47,796 nt of DNA from an uncultured Burkholderiales bacterium. Lineage in GTDB: Bacteria > Pseudomonadota > Gammaproteobacteria > Burkholderiales > Burkholderiaceae_C. Numbering within the stretch: the stretch's first letter is position 1; each line of letters begins with the position of its first letter. Below the pieces are notes generated by a model, which was not told the origin of the DNA, ran no database searches, and worked only from the letters and a program-made list of their open reading frames with translations. The stretch covers positions 1 to 47,796 of the forward strand of contig CAIWAO010000140.1 in assembly GCA_903910745.1 (NCBI GenBank). Reading direction: 5' to 3'. Both the position numbers and the translations under genes were made by a program. Below, in pieces: positions 7,445 to 16,556 of this stretch.

Positions 7445-9100
7445 TTAATTGGCAGATTTAAGGAATGAATTTGACCCTTGGATTTCTCGCCATAATTGAG
7501 CTTCACCAGGGGACAATAGTTGGGTAAGTTGATCGTTTATCTCTTTAGGCCCGTATTGCAACAAGATTCCAAGTTGTCTAATGCGGGATAAAGTTTTTAC
7601 AAAATGCTCAAGAGCATGATCCGGATTACTCGCAATTTCAGCTAAGGGTTGTTTGATAAGATCTTCCTCAACCTTAAAGTTGTAGCAAACCTCATCAATA
7701 ATGCCTTTAATCTGTTCGCCAGATAAATTGATTTTTGCGGCCTCAGAAATAACGTAATGATCTTTTTCATTAACGGGTAAGCCTGACTTAAGTCTTTGAT
7801 AGAACTTTGCACTAAGATTTATTTTGTCTTTTAACAATTCATCTGAAAACGATGCGGCTAATAAGCCTGAAGGAATTGCAAAAATTCCTACGCCAATCAT
7901 GGCCATAAATATCGTCATCAGCCTACCAACCGTAGTGATGGGTGTCAAGTCACCGTAACCCACTGAACTTAATGTAATGACAGCCCAGTAAATTGAGCTG
8001 GGGATATTTTCGTATTTATCGGGCTGGGAGTCATGTTCAATTAGATAAACCAGACTTGCTGCCAAAACCACCATCAGCAGCATCACAAATAAGGAAGCTG
8101 CTAATATGGGCGTTTCTCTTGTGAAAACACGTTTTAAAACTTCAGTGGAGTTGTTTTGTTTAGAGAGTTTTAAAAGTCTCATCAATCTGAATATTCGCAA
8201 AAACCGTAAATCAAACAGGTGGTGCAAAAATAATTCCAGAAAAAATGGAACGATTGCAAGAAAATCAACGATTGAAGAGAACTTAAGTGAATGTTTGATT
8301 CGCCCTGTCATCCAATCTTTATATTGCGGATCTTCGACACATGAATAAAGTTTTAGAAAATATTCAATACTAAATAATCCAACTGCAATTGAATCTACGA
8401 TGATGAATTGAGCATTGAATACATAGTGAATCGATTCTACAGACTCAAATATAACCGCAATTACTGATATGACTACCCACCAAACGATAACGTTTTCAAA
8501 CATTCCACTTAGAGCCCCACCATATGGGCTTGGGAAGACAAGGGCATGCATTTTTTGTCTAAAAGTACGGTTTTCATTTAGTTCTTGGAACTCTTTGTAG
8601 GCGGGAATTAAAACTCTAAAGAGTTTTAACATTCTCAACAATCTGAGGAACCTCAAAACTCGTAAATCTATAGGAATGAAAGCTTGAAAGTAAAACGGAG
8701 CAACTGCACAAAAATCAATTAATGCAAATGGACTGAAAAAGTATGCTGCGTGTGGAATTTTTTTGTTTTTAAATTCATGATCTTCAGGGGCTAGATATAG
8801 CCTTAGTAGATATTCAATTGTGAAGACTATGACAGAGAACACATCAAAGACATGAAATAGAGCAGCGTTAGGCTCAAATATCAAAGGTATTCTTTCAACC
8901 ACTAGAGCAAACAAATTTATAATAATAAGAAAGCCAATCCAACCCTCAATTTTTTCGTGTAGGTTGTCCTCTACATTTGGATCTAGCGTGTAAGCATAGA
9001 TTTTTTCGCGAGTTGATTTGCAACTGGCCAACGCCGCTTCTAGACTGATCTGAGCTGCTTCACTGTTTTGTGTATCGTGAAAATCAAGTGTTGAACTCAT
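7445..9100 (-). CDS. Voltage-gated-type K+ channel with two tandem voltage-sensor domains and one pore
   Basis: The protein has 551 residues and an unusual layout. A first four-helix voltage-sensor-like module spans about residues 53-165, with S4 arginines in RVLRFLRLLRMLKLFR. A second, visibly related module spans about 203-313, with S4 LRFLRIFRLMRLLKL. Then comes one pore module (S5 331-354, S6 391-418) with the K+ selectivity filter in TLSSVGYGD at 376-384. The soluble tail covers 420-551. Each sensor has an S2 motif (FTIEYLLRLY and FSIEYFLKLY) and an S3 Asp (LIDF and IVDF). No pore lies between the modules, so it is neither an ordinary six-helix channel nor a two-pore channel. It is probably monocistronic, transcribed divergently from thiC. 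Confidence 0.88.
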   Translation of the reverse strand: MSSTLDFHDTQNSEAAQISLEAALASCKSTREKIYAYTLDPNVEDNLHEKIEGWIGFLIIINLFALVVERIPLIFEPNAALFHVFDVFSVIVFTIEYLLRLYLAPEDHEFKNKKIPHAAYFFSPFALIDFCAVAPFYFQAFIPIDLRVLRFLRLLRMLKLFRVLIPAYKEFQELNENRTFRQKMHALVFPSPYGGALSGMFENVIVWWVVISVIAVIFESVESIHYVFNAQFIIVDSIAVGLFSIEYFLKLYSCVEDPQYKDWMTGRIKHSLKFSSIVDFLAIVPFFLELFLHHLFDLRFLRIFRLMRLLKLSKQNNSTEVLKRVFTRETPILAASLFVMLLMVVLAASLVYLIEHDSQPDKYENIPSSIYWAVITLSSVGYGDLTPITTVGRLMTIFMAMIGVGIFAIPSGLLAASFSDELLKDKINLSAKFYQRLKSGLPVNEKDHYVISEAAKINLSGEQIKGIIDEVCYNFKVEEDLIKQPLAEIASNPDHALEHFVKTLSRIRQLGILLQYGPKEINDQLTQLLSPGEAQLWREIQGSNSFLKSAN

Positions 9101-9354
9101 GGTCTATAAAAATCACTAGTGGCGTTGCATTAAATTATTACTGGCTCATCTTTTTTTTAATATTTTCACATAATTTACCTTGCATATCTATTAAATTACC
9201 GTAAAAGATCGATCACTCTCGATTTCATTTTGCTTAGGTAAAGTTTTTATAGGTGACTCGCTTGAAAGCGTATTACTTTTGTATTCATTACTGAATTAAG
9301 GCTCTATTCAAGGAATTGAAAAACAAAATGGATATAAGCTCTACAATAAAGTGA
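9101..9354. other. Divergent promoter region between channel gene and thiC
   Basis: This AT-rich, gene-free stretch must hold promoters for the minus-strand channel gene and for thiC. The best thiC -10 candidate is TACAAT at 9342-9347, seven bases before the riboswitch. TTGAAA at 9316-9321 is the nearest -35 look-alike but sits 20 bases upstream, too far for a good match. No open frame with a ribosome binding site was found. Confidence 0.45.
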
Positions 9355-11422
<2,068 letters not shown>

Positions 11423-11487
11423 TTTGTAGGGGCTTTGCGTTACTCTAATGGGATTATTTGGACGCTGATTAAGATTAATTAGGCGAT

Positions 11488-11529
11488 ATACCCCCTTTTT
11501 TAGTGCTAAATCAATAAAAAAGGGGGTAT
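11488..11529. repeat. Perfect 14-bp inverted repeat downstream of thiC
   Basis: ATACCCCCTTTTTT at 11488-11501 and its exact reverse complement at 11516-11529 are separated by 14 bases. The stem could form in either transcript. A T-run follows the stem in neither direction, so it is not a textbook intrinsic terminator. It may protect the thiC 3' end or act as a weak bidirectional terminator. Confidence 0.85.
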
Positions 11530-11619
11530 TGGGTTGCTAAAAAACCCATTTACAGGCATAGTACGCCCTTCGATATTCAAGTCGTGTAGTTGTTGTTCGG
11601 TTGACTTCTGCTGGGACCT

Positions 11620-11638
11620 AAGATAAATTTTTTATCTT
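11620..11638. repeat. 8-bp inverted repeat with three-base loop
   Basis: AAGATAAA at 11620-11627 and TTTATCTT at 11631-11638 surround TTT. It is an AT-rich hairpin or palindrome of unknown role. It sits about 35 bases before the GC-rich terminator-like hairpin and could belong to the same RNA. Confidence 0.6.
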
Positions 11639-11674
11639 CACTGATCTGGTCTTGGTTTTATCCCTCTCATCATT

Positions 11675-11719
11675 CCCGCCCTCTTGAGCTTCGCCCGAGG
11701 GGGGCAGGTTTTTTCTTTT
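11675..11719 (+). terminator. Probable rho-independent terminator between thiC and infA
   Basis: A GC-rich imperfect stem (CCCGCCCTC at 11675-11683 against GGGGGGCAGG at 11699-11708, with one C-A mismatch and one G-T pair) is followed directly by six Ts, a C and four Ts. This fits an intrinsic terminator on the plus strand. It could end the thiC transcript or an unannotated small RNA starting inside the gap. Confidence 0.55.
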
Positions 11720-11816
11720 ACCCCCCATTTAATTCAAACACGAAGTGTGTCTTGCCTGAGTTTGTTTATAAGCTCTTGTCAGATGAACTTTGTGGAGTGA
11801 AGTTTTTTTAAAGTAT

Positions 11817-11843
11817 GGTTAGAACACATAAATTGTTCTAACC
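11817..11843 (+). promoter_or_regulatory. Perfect 10-bp inverted repeat just upstream of infA
   Basis: GGTTAGAACA at 11817-11826 and TGTTCTAACC at 11834-11843 flank a seven-base spacer. The right arm ends two bases before the AAAGGA ribosome binding site (11845-11850) of infA. It could be an operator for a dimeric repressor, overlapping a weak -10 at 11814-11819, or a leader hairpin next to the ribosome site. The sequence alone does not decide between these. Confidence 0.7.
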
Positions 11844-11858
11844 CAAAGGATAAGGGTT

Positions 11859-12122
11859 ATGGCCAAAGAAGAGATGTTAGAGATGAATGGAGTGGTTCAC
11901 GAAGTTTTACCTGACTCAAGGTATAGGGTCACACTAGACAATGGTCATGAACTCATCGCATACACAGCAGGCAAGATGAGAATGCATCATATAAGGATTT
12001 TGGCGGGAGATAAAGTGACACTTGAACTATCTCCCTATGACATGACAAAAGGGCGAATTACGTTCCGCCATATAGCTGGTAAGGGTCCCTCCTCAGGTGC
12101 ACCAAGAAGAAAGACCTACTGA
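11859..12122 (+). CDS. infA: Translation initiation factor IF-1, long betaproteobacterial form
   Basis: This is an IF-1 protein with a single OB fold, which binds the ribosomal A site during initiation. It has 87 residues, longer than the usual 72, because of a Gly/Pro/Arg-rich C-terminal extension ([14 protein letters not shown]). The core blocks [27 protein letters not shown] and [17 protein letters not shown] are typical. Betaproteobacteria often carry a second infA of this long type outside the ribosomal operons; this looks like that copy. The ribosome site is AAAGGA at 11845-11850. Its stop overlaps the start of the methyltransferase gene by one base. Confidence 0.93.
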   Translation: MAKEEMLEMNGVVHEVLPDSRYRVTLDNGHELIAYTAGKMRMHHIRILAGDKVTLELSPYDMTKGRITFRHIAGKGPSSGAPRRKTY

Positions 12123-12802
12123 TGATCGATCCCCCTGTAGAGCAGGTGGGTTACAAAATTAAATTTGAGAGTGTCGAAATTGATGGAGGCAAGACTCTTG
12201 AGATCAGGTCACTTTTAGACCGAATGCAATTCTCAGATGATGAAGGAGTTGCACTTGAGCTTGGTATATCCTCAGCACAGTGGCCCCTTTTTGGGCTCGT
12301 CTGGCCGTCTGAGCAAAAGCTAGCAAACTTAATGCAAAAGTGGATTTTGCCCAGTGGTCCTATTCTGGAAATAGGCTGTGGCCTTGCACTTGCAAGTATG
12401 GTGATACACCGTCGACTCGGTGACATTACAGCAAGTGACTGTCATCCTCTCACAGAAGCTTTTTTAAAACAAAACCTGATATTGAATAAACTACCCGTCA
12501 TGAAATACAGCACCGGACATTGGTTTAGAGAAAATCCCGGGCTTGGAAAATTCTCTCTGATCATCGGTAGTGATGTTTTGTACGATCGAATGTATCCCAT
12601 ACAACTAGCCAAGTTTATACAACTACATGCTCTGCCGAGTGCTCAGGTTTTGATCATTGATCCGAACCGTGGAAATAGCTCCGAGTTCTGTAAAATTATG
12701 AAAAACAATGGCTTTGGCCTTACCAAAACCATGTTGCTTGGCCCTTTATTTGATTACAGTCCCTACCGAGGTAGGCTACTTAATTTTCTTAGACAAGCGT
12801 GA
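12122..12802 (+). CDS. Class I SAM-dependent methyltransferase, Methyltransf_16/NNMT-like
   Basis: The protein has 226 residues and a Rossmann methyltransferase core. The SAM-binding motif I is ILEIGCGLALAS near residue 80, followed by an acidic motif II (ITASDCHPL) and a motif with SLIIGSDVLYDRMYP. This pattern resembles the METTL/Methyltransf_16 group, which methylates Lys side chains of proteins or small amines. Its ATG overlaps the infA stop (TGATG), so it is co-translated with IF-1. A protein substrate in the translation machinery is therefore possible but is inference. Confidence 0.78.
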   Translation: MIDPPVEQVGYKIKFESVEIDGGKTLEIRSLLDRMQFSDDEGVALELGISSAQWPLFGLVWPSEQKLANLMQKWILPSGPILEIGCGLALASMVIHRRLGDITASDCHPLTEAFLKQNLILNKLPVMKYSTGHWFRENPGLGKFSLIIGSDVLYDRMYPIQLAKFIQLHALPSAQVLIIDPNRGNSSEFCKIMKNNGFGLTKTMLLGPLFDYSPYRGRLLNFLRQA

Positions 12803-12817
12803 TTAATTAATCACTCA

Positions 12818-13207
12818 TCAAAAGCTTGGGTTGATATTTAGCTTTTGCATAGCAAGCGTATTGTTTTCATAGGAGTCAGCTAAAATCCAACCCTGTGTGA
12901 GCATACGCGTCATGAACTGTTTGTTATACAAAAAAGACATGATGAGTTGAAATAAGCCAAATGTAAAAAAAGTAAGAACGAGATGGAAAATGCCTATTGA
13001 GATTTCACCTCTATAAACTGGCACAAACCACCCAAAGATTAGGTACGTCCAAGACCAACCGATATAGCCATTTTTGATAATACCTGAGGATGGGTGTTGG
13101 ATGAGGATACGCTTTTGTAGACCTATAAGCGTAAAACCAAAAACAAATGGCGTCAAAATAATTGCCAATCCCATCCAGTTCCAAAAAGAGAATGTGTAGT
13201 CGTCCAT
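12818..13207 (-). CDS. Small membrane protein of unknown function
   Basis: The protein has 129 residues from ATG 13207, chosen because AAGGA lies about ten bases upstream; a GTG at 13225 would give 135 residues and would overlap that site. There are three to four hydrophobic segments, about residues 8-28, 50-65, 70-92 in this numbering. The motif GYIGWSWTYLIFGWFVPVYRGE resembles a widespread unnamed family of small inner-membrane proteins with a K/N-GW-W-x-FG-x-VP core. The C-terminal part is soluble and has no known motif. It ends 15 bases from the convergent methyltransferase gene. Confidence 0.7.
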   Translation of the reverse strand: MDDYTFSFWNWMGLAIILTPFVFGFTLIGLQKRILIQHPSSGIIKNGYIGWSWTYLIFGWFVPVYRGEISIGIFHLVLTFFTFGLFQLIMSFLYNKQFMTRMLTQGWILADSYENNTLAMQKLNINPSF

Positions 13208-13355
13208 ATTTGTAATTTCCTTCACGTAATTATAACTTTTTGGAAAACAATTAACGTGTTATCTGCTTAATCTGTGGGTTTTCAAGTAGCTATAGATGAC
13301 ACCAGTTAAGCTATAAATGGTGCATTGAAGCTTTCAAAAGTTTGGGACATTCTCG

Positions 13356-14537
13356 ATGCCAAAAATTTCTGCCTCCTCCGCATTGTCTAGATTTAGAGTT
13401 CTTGATTTATCTCGCGTTAGAGCCGGGCCTGCCTGTGTTCGTCAGTTAGCTGATTTTGGCGCTGACGTCATCAAAATTGAAAATGTCAACCCCGAGGATT
13501 TGGCAGGACCAAGGGAGGGGCCAGATTTTCAAAATCTGCACCGTAACAAACGCTCCATGACCCTGAATTTGAAATCCCAGGAGGGTTTGAAGATTTTTAT
13601 GGATTTAGTTAAAACGGCCGATGTAGTCGTTGAGAACTACAGACCTGACGTAAAGTTTAGACTTGGGATTGACTACGAGTCATTAAGGGCAGTTAATCCT
13701 CGAATAATTTTGACCAGTATCTCAGGCTTTGGACAAGACGGTCCGTATGAACGTCGACCAGGCTTTGACCAGTTAGCACAGGGCCTATGTGGCTTGATGT
13801 CAGTTACTGGAAACGATTCAGATGGTCCAATGAGGGTTGGTGCAGCGGTTGCAGACGTGGCTGCAGGTTTTTTGGCCGCTATGGGCGTGTTAACAGCTCT
13901 ATTGGAGCGAGAAACTAGTGGGCAAGGACAATGGGTCCAGTCTAATTTGTTGCAGGCTGGCTTGGCACTGCTGGACTTTCAGGCAGCTCGTTACACCATC
14001 GCAGGTGAGGTTGCCAAACAAATGGGAAATGATCATCCTACTTTTATGCCCACCTCCGCCTACAAAACCTCAGATGGATATATCAATATTGCGGTTTCAG
14101 GATTGGGAATGTGGGAGAAGTTTTGTGCATCAATAAATAGGCCAGACTTGCTTGAAGATGAACAGTTTCAAACGGGGCCAGGTCGATCAAGGGGAAGAGT
14201 TCGTTTAAATGCAGAAATTAACCAAACTGTAAGCACAAAAACAACCGCTGAATGGATGGCTATCTTACTTGACGATGATATCCCTTGCGGACCCATCTAC
14301 TCAATGGACCAAGTTTTTGCAGACCCCCAAGTAAAACACCTCGGAGCCAGTGCGCCTGTTCACCATCCCGAGCTTGGCGAGATAAATTTGTTGAACCAGC
14401 CTGTCAAATTATCAAGAACACCCGCTAATTTAAAAACAGCTTCGCCGCTTAGAGGTGTGCATACGAATGAAATACTTGAGGAATTGGGTCTGTCTCAAAC
14501 CACAATTGATCGCTTCGTTGCTGAAGGTATAGTTTAA
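13356..14537 (+). CDS. Class III CoA-transferase, CaiB/BaiF family
   Basis: The protein has 393 residues and belongs to the formyl-CoA transferase/CaiB/BaiF family, which moves CoA between carboxylic acids through an aspartyl-CoA anhydride. The N-terminal motif is RVLDLSRVRAGPACVRQLAD. The MTLNLKSQEG and VVENYRPDV blocks are present. The nucleophile candidate is Asp138 in RRPGFDQL. It probably starts an operon with the crotonase-like gene (27 bases) and the Bug receptor gene (4 bases). The acid it activates is not evident; the family is too broad for a substrate call. Confidence 0.9.
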   Translation: MPKISASSALSRFRVLDLSRVRAGPACVRQLADFGADVIKIENVNPEDLAGPREGPDFQNLHRNKRSMTLNLKSQEGLKIFMDLVKTADVVVENYRPDVKFRLGIDYESLRAVNPRIILTSISGFGQDGPYERRPGFDQLAQGLCGLMSVTGNDSDGPMRVGAAVADVAAGFLAAMGVLTALLERETSGQGQWVQSNLLQAGLALLDFQAARYTIAGEVAKQMGNDHPTFMPTSAYKTSDGYINIAVSGLGMWEKFCASINRPDLLEDEQFQTGPGRSRGRVRLNAEINQTVSTKTTAEWMAILLDDDIPCGPIYSMDQVFADPQVKHLGASAPVHHPELGEINLLNQPVKLSRTPANLKTASPLRGVHTNEILEELGLSQTTIDRFVAEGIV

Positions 14538-14564
14538 TTTTTATCAATCAACCGTAAAGAAAAT

Positions 14565-15347
14565 ATGTCTCAAGTTATTTCAGAAAAAAAAGGTGCTGTT
14601 GGGCACGTCATTCTCTCAAATGTTGCAAAAATGAATGCCATGACCATGCATATGTGGCAGGCAGTTCCCTTAGCCCTTCAAACCTTTGATAAAGATCCAG
14701 AGATTAGAGTGATCGTTATATCTGGCGATGGGGACAAGGCCTTTATATCAGGAGCAGATATTTCACAATTTGATCAGCTAAGAGGAACTGAGGACGCACA
14801 GGCTCAATACAACGCCGCTGTTAACGCCGCTTACATGGCTCCAATTCTTTGCTCAAAACCAGTAGTCGCAAGTATTCGGGGCTATTGTTTCGGGGGGGGA
14901 CTGGGATTTGCCGCATCCTGTGATGTTCGTATTTGCGCAGAAGATGCACAGTTTAGGATGCCAGCTGCACGATTGGGGCTCGGGTACGATCCTAAAGGGG
15001 TTAAGAGATTCATGGATATTTTGGGTGCTGCCAACACGGCGGATATCTTTTATTCAGCTAGACGGTTTGATGCAAAAGACGCACTTCGAATGGGTTTTGT
15101 TAGCCAGGTTCATTCGGTAGAGGACTTGCCAGTCAAAACTCAGGAATATGTGCAACTCATTTCAGAAAATGCTCCTTTAACCATGGCTGCAGCCAAATTT
15201 GCCATAAGACAAGGTCTTATGGATGAATCAGAAAAAGATTTAGACCGGGCAAAACAAATGGTGAAGGATTGTTTCTCAAGTGAAGATTACAAAGAGGGGC
15301 GCAAAGCATTTGCTGAAAAAAGGCTACCTAACTTTAGAGGAGTTTGA
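14565..15347 (+). CDS. Crotonase-superfamily protein lacking both hydratase glutamates
   Basis: The protein has 260 residues and a crotonase fold. An oxyanion-hole block reads SGADISQF and a second reads GYCFGGGLGFAASCD. In enoyl-CoA hydratases the acid/base glutamates sit in GGGCE and PE-LG. Here those positions are Gly114 and Ala134 (FRMPAARLGLG). So true hydratase activity is unlikely; isomerase, hydrolase or lyase chemistry on a CoA ester is more plausible. The protein belongs to a common group with a G-L-G-Y-D-P block, for which I know no fixed function. It is co-transcribed with the CoA-transferase and the Bug receptor. Confidence 0.85.
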   Translation: MSQVISEKKGAVGHVILSNVAKMNAMTMHMWQAVPLALQTFDKDPEIRVIVISGDGDKAFISGADISQFDQLRGTEDAQAQYNAAVNAAYMAPILCSKPVVASIRGYCFGGGLGFAASCDVRICAEDAQFRMPAARLGLGYDPKGVKRFMDILGAANTADIFYSARRFDAKDALRMGFVSQVHSVEDLPVKTQEYVQLISENAPLTMAAAKFAIRQGLMDESEKDLDRAKQMVKDCFSSEDYKEGRKAFAEKRLPNFRGV

Positions 15348-15351
15348 GAAA

Positions 15352-16356
15352 ATGATGAGAAATATCAAAAGTAATTTTGCTCTTTTCCCAAATTTTTATT
15401 TCATTTTCATCTCACTTTTGTGTATTTCTCTAAGTACTGAGTGTGCATTTGCTCAAGCAAATTTCCCAGACAAGCCCATCAAATTAATTGTTGGGTACCC
15501 ACCGGGTGGGTCAGGTGACTTTGTCACACGCGTCACAGCAGATGAACTAGGAAAAGAGCTTGGTGTGGCTGTGCTTGTGGACAATAAACCTGGGGCAGGG
15601 GGATCTATTGCAGCCGAGTTGGTGTCAAAATCTCCAGCAGATGGATATACATTGGCTGTTCTTGGTCCACATGCCTTGATCAAGGCATTGTTCCCAAAGT
15701 TGTCATTTGATCCGGATAAGGATTTGATTTCCATATCCAATTTGGCAACTGGATCCATGATTATTTGCGTGAATCCCAAAACCCCCTTTAAAACACTTAA
15801 GGATTTGATCGATTTTGCAAAGTCACATCCACAACAATTATTTAGCGCAGCGTCCGGTAACGGATCAACTCCCCACTTAGCAGCAGCACTTTTTGAGTCA
15901 ACTGCTGGTGTTAAATTCACAACAATTCAGTTTAAGGGGGGAGGCGCTGCAGCTCAGTCAACCATGTCAGGTGATACTCAGGTTATGTTTGCAACTCCAC
16001 CAACGGTTATGGGATTTATCAAATCCGGGATGCTAAGACCCTTGTCGGTTACTACAGCAAAACCTTCGTCTTCTGTGCCTGGAATACCAGGAGCCCTTGA
16101 AAGTGGTTTGGTTGGTTACGACACTAATTTTTCTTTTGGCTTATATGCGCCTAAAGGTACTCCCCCAGAAATTATTAAAAAAATATTTGATGCCTTAATC
16201 AAAGGACTTCAACACCCTGGAATTAAGGAGCGTTTTGCGTTTCAGGGTATGGATGTGAACACCTCGAAATCTCCAGAATCTTTTGATAATGAGTTGAGAG
16301 CAGAGGCTCCTAATATATTCAAAGCCGTCAAAGAATCTGGGGCTAGAGTTGAGTAA
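15352..16356 (+). CDS. Bug-family (TctC-like) periplasmic solute-binding protein
   Basis: This is a receptor of the tripartite tricarboxylate transporter type. It has 334 residues from ATG 15352, with AGAGGAG at 15336-15342 at good spacing; a further ATG is at 15355. A signal peptide is clear, with likely cleavage after CAFA at about residue 34. The mature protein opens with the Bug hallmark FPDKPIKLIVGYPPGG and has VDNKPGAGGSIAAE and ADGYTLAVLG. No TctA or TctB membrane genes lie nearby, which is common for Bug receptors in Burkholderiales. The context suggests it captures the acid handled by the surrounding genes. Confidence 0.92.
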   Translation: MMRNIKSNFALFPNFYFIFISLLCISLSTECAFAQANFPDKPIKLIVGYPPGGSGDFVTRVTADELGKELGVAVLVDNKPGAGGSIAAELVSKSPADGYTLAVLGPHALIKALFPKLSFDPDKDLISISNLATGSMIICVNPKTPFKTLKDLIDFAKSHPQQLFSAASGNGSTPHLAAALFESTAGVKFTTIQFKGGGAAAQSTMSGDTQVMFATPPTVMGFIKSGMLRPLSVTTAKPSSSVPGIPGALESGLVGYDTNFSFGLYAPKGTPPEIIKKIFDALIKGLQHPGIKERFAFQGMDVNTSKSPESFDNELRAEAPNIFKAVKESGARVE

Positions 16357-16492
16357 TGATCAATTTTCATATTGGCTTTGATCAAAAATTCATTTAATTG
16401 CTGATTTTGATATCTAAACTCACTTTAATTTTTAAAATATAACTCCTAGACAGGAATACCTAGGATTACACAGCACCGGATCGCCAAGAAAG

Positions 16493-16515
16493 TGCAGGAT
16501 AATTACTAGCCTGCA
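16493..16515 (+). promoter_or_regulatory. Possible operator upstream of ltnD
   Basis: TGCAGG at 16493-16498 and CCTGCA at 16510-16515 form a six-base inverted repeat around an eleven-base spacer that contains GATAAT, a -10 look-alike. It sits 42 bases before the ltnD start, in the 200-base gap that separates the two halves of the catabolic block. A short repeat like this can occur by chance. Confidence 0.3.
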
Positions 16516-16556
16516 GTTACACTCTAAAAATAGCCTAAACACTAACTTATAAAACC

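Larger units (their letters stand above)
11423..11858. other. Hairpin-rich non-coding region between thiC and infA
   Basis: This 436-base gap has no credible gene. It contains at least four inverted repeats: 11488-11529, 11620-11638, a terminator-like one at 11675-11719, and one at 11817-11843. A small TGGGTT/AACCCA hairpin at 11530-11548 follows the first. The terminator-like element lies about 250 bases after the thiC stop, which leaves room for a long 3' UTR or an independent small RNA. A weak promoter look-alike for infA is TTGTGG at 11790-11795 with TATGGT at 11814-11819. Confidence 0.6.

Noticed and set aside
11540-11719. 6S RNA candidate
   Set aside because: The region does not show the long closing stem with central bubble expected of 6S RNA; only local hairpins are visible.
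14892-14899. G8 tract in the crotonase gene as a phase-variation site
   Set aside because: It encodes the conserved oxyanion-hole glycines, so the run is explained by protein sequence; several similar runs occur in other genes of this window.
16357-16450. Direct repeats around TGATCAA after the Bug gene
   Set aside because: The copies are short, imperfect and in AT-rich DNA; they are compatible with chance.
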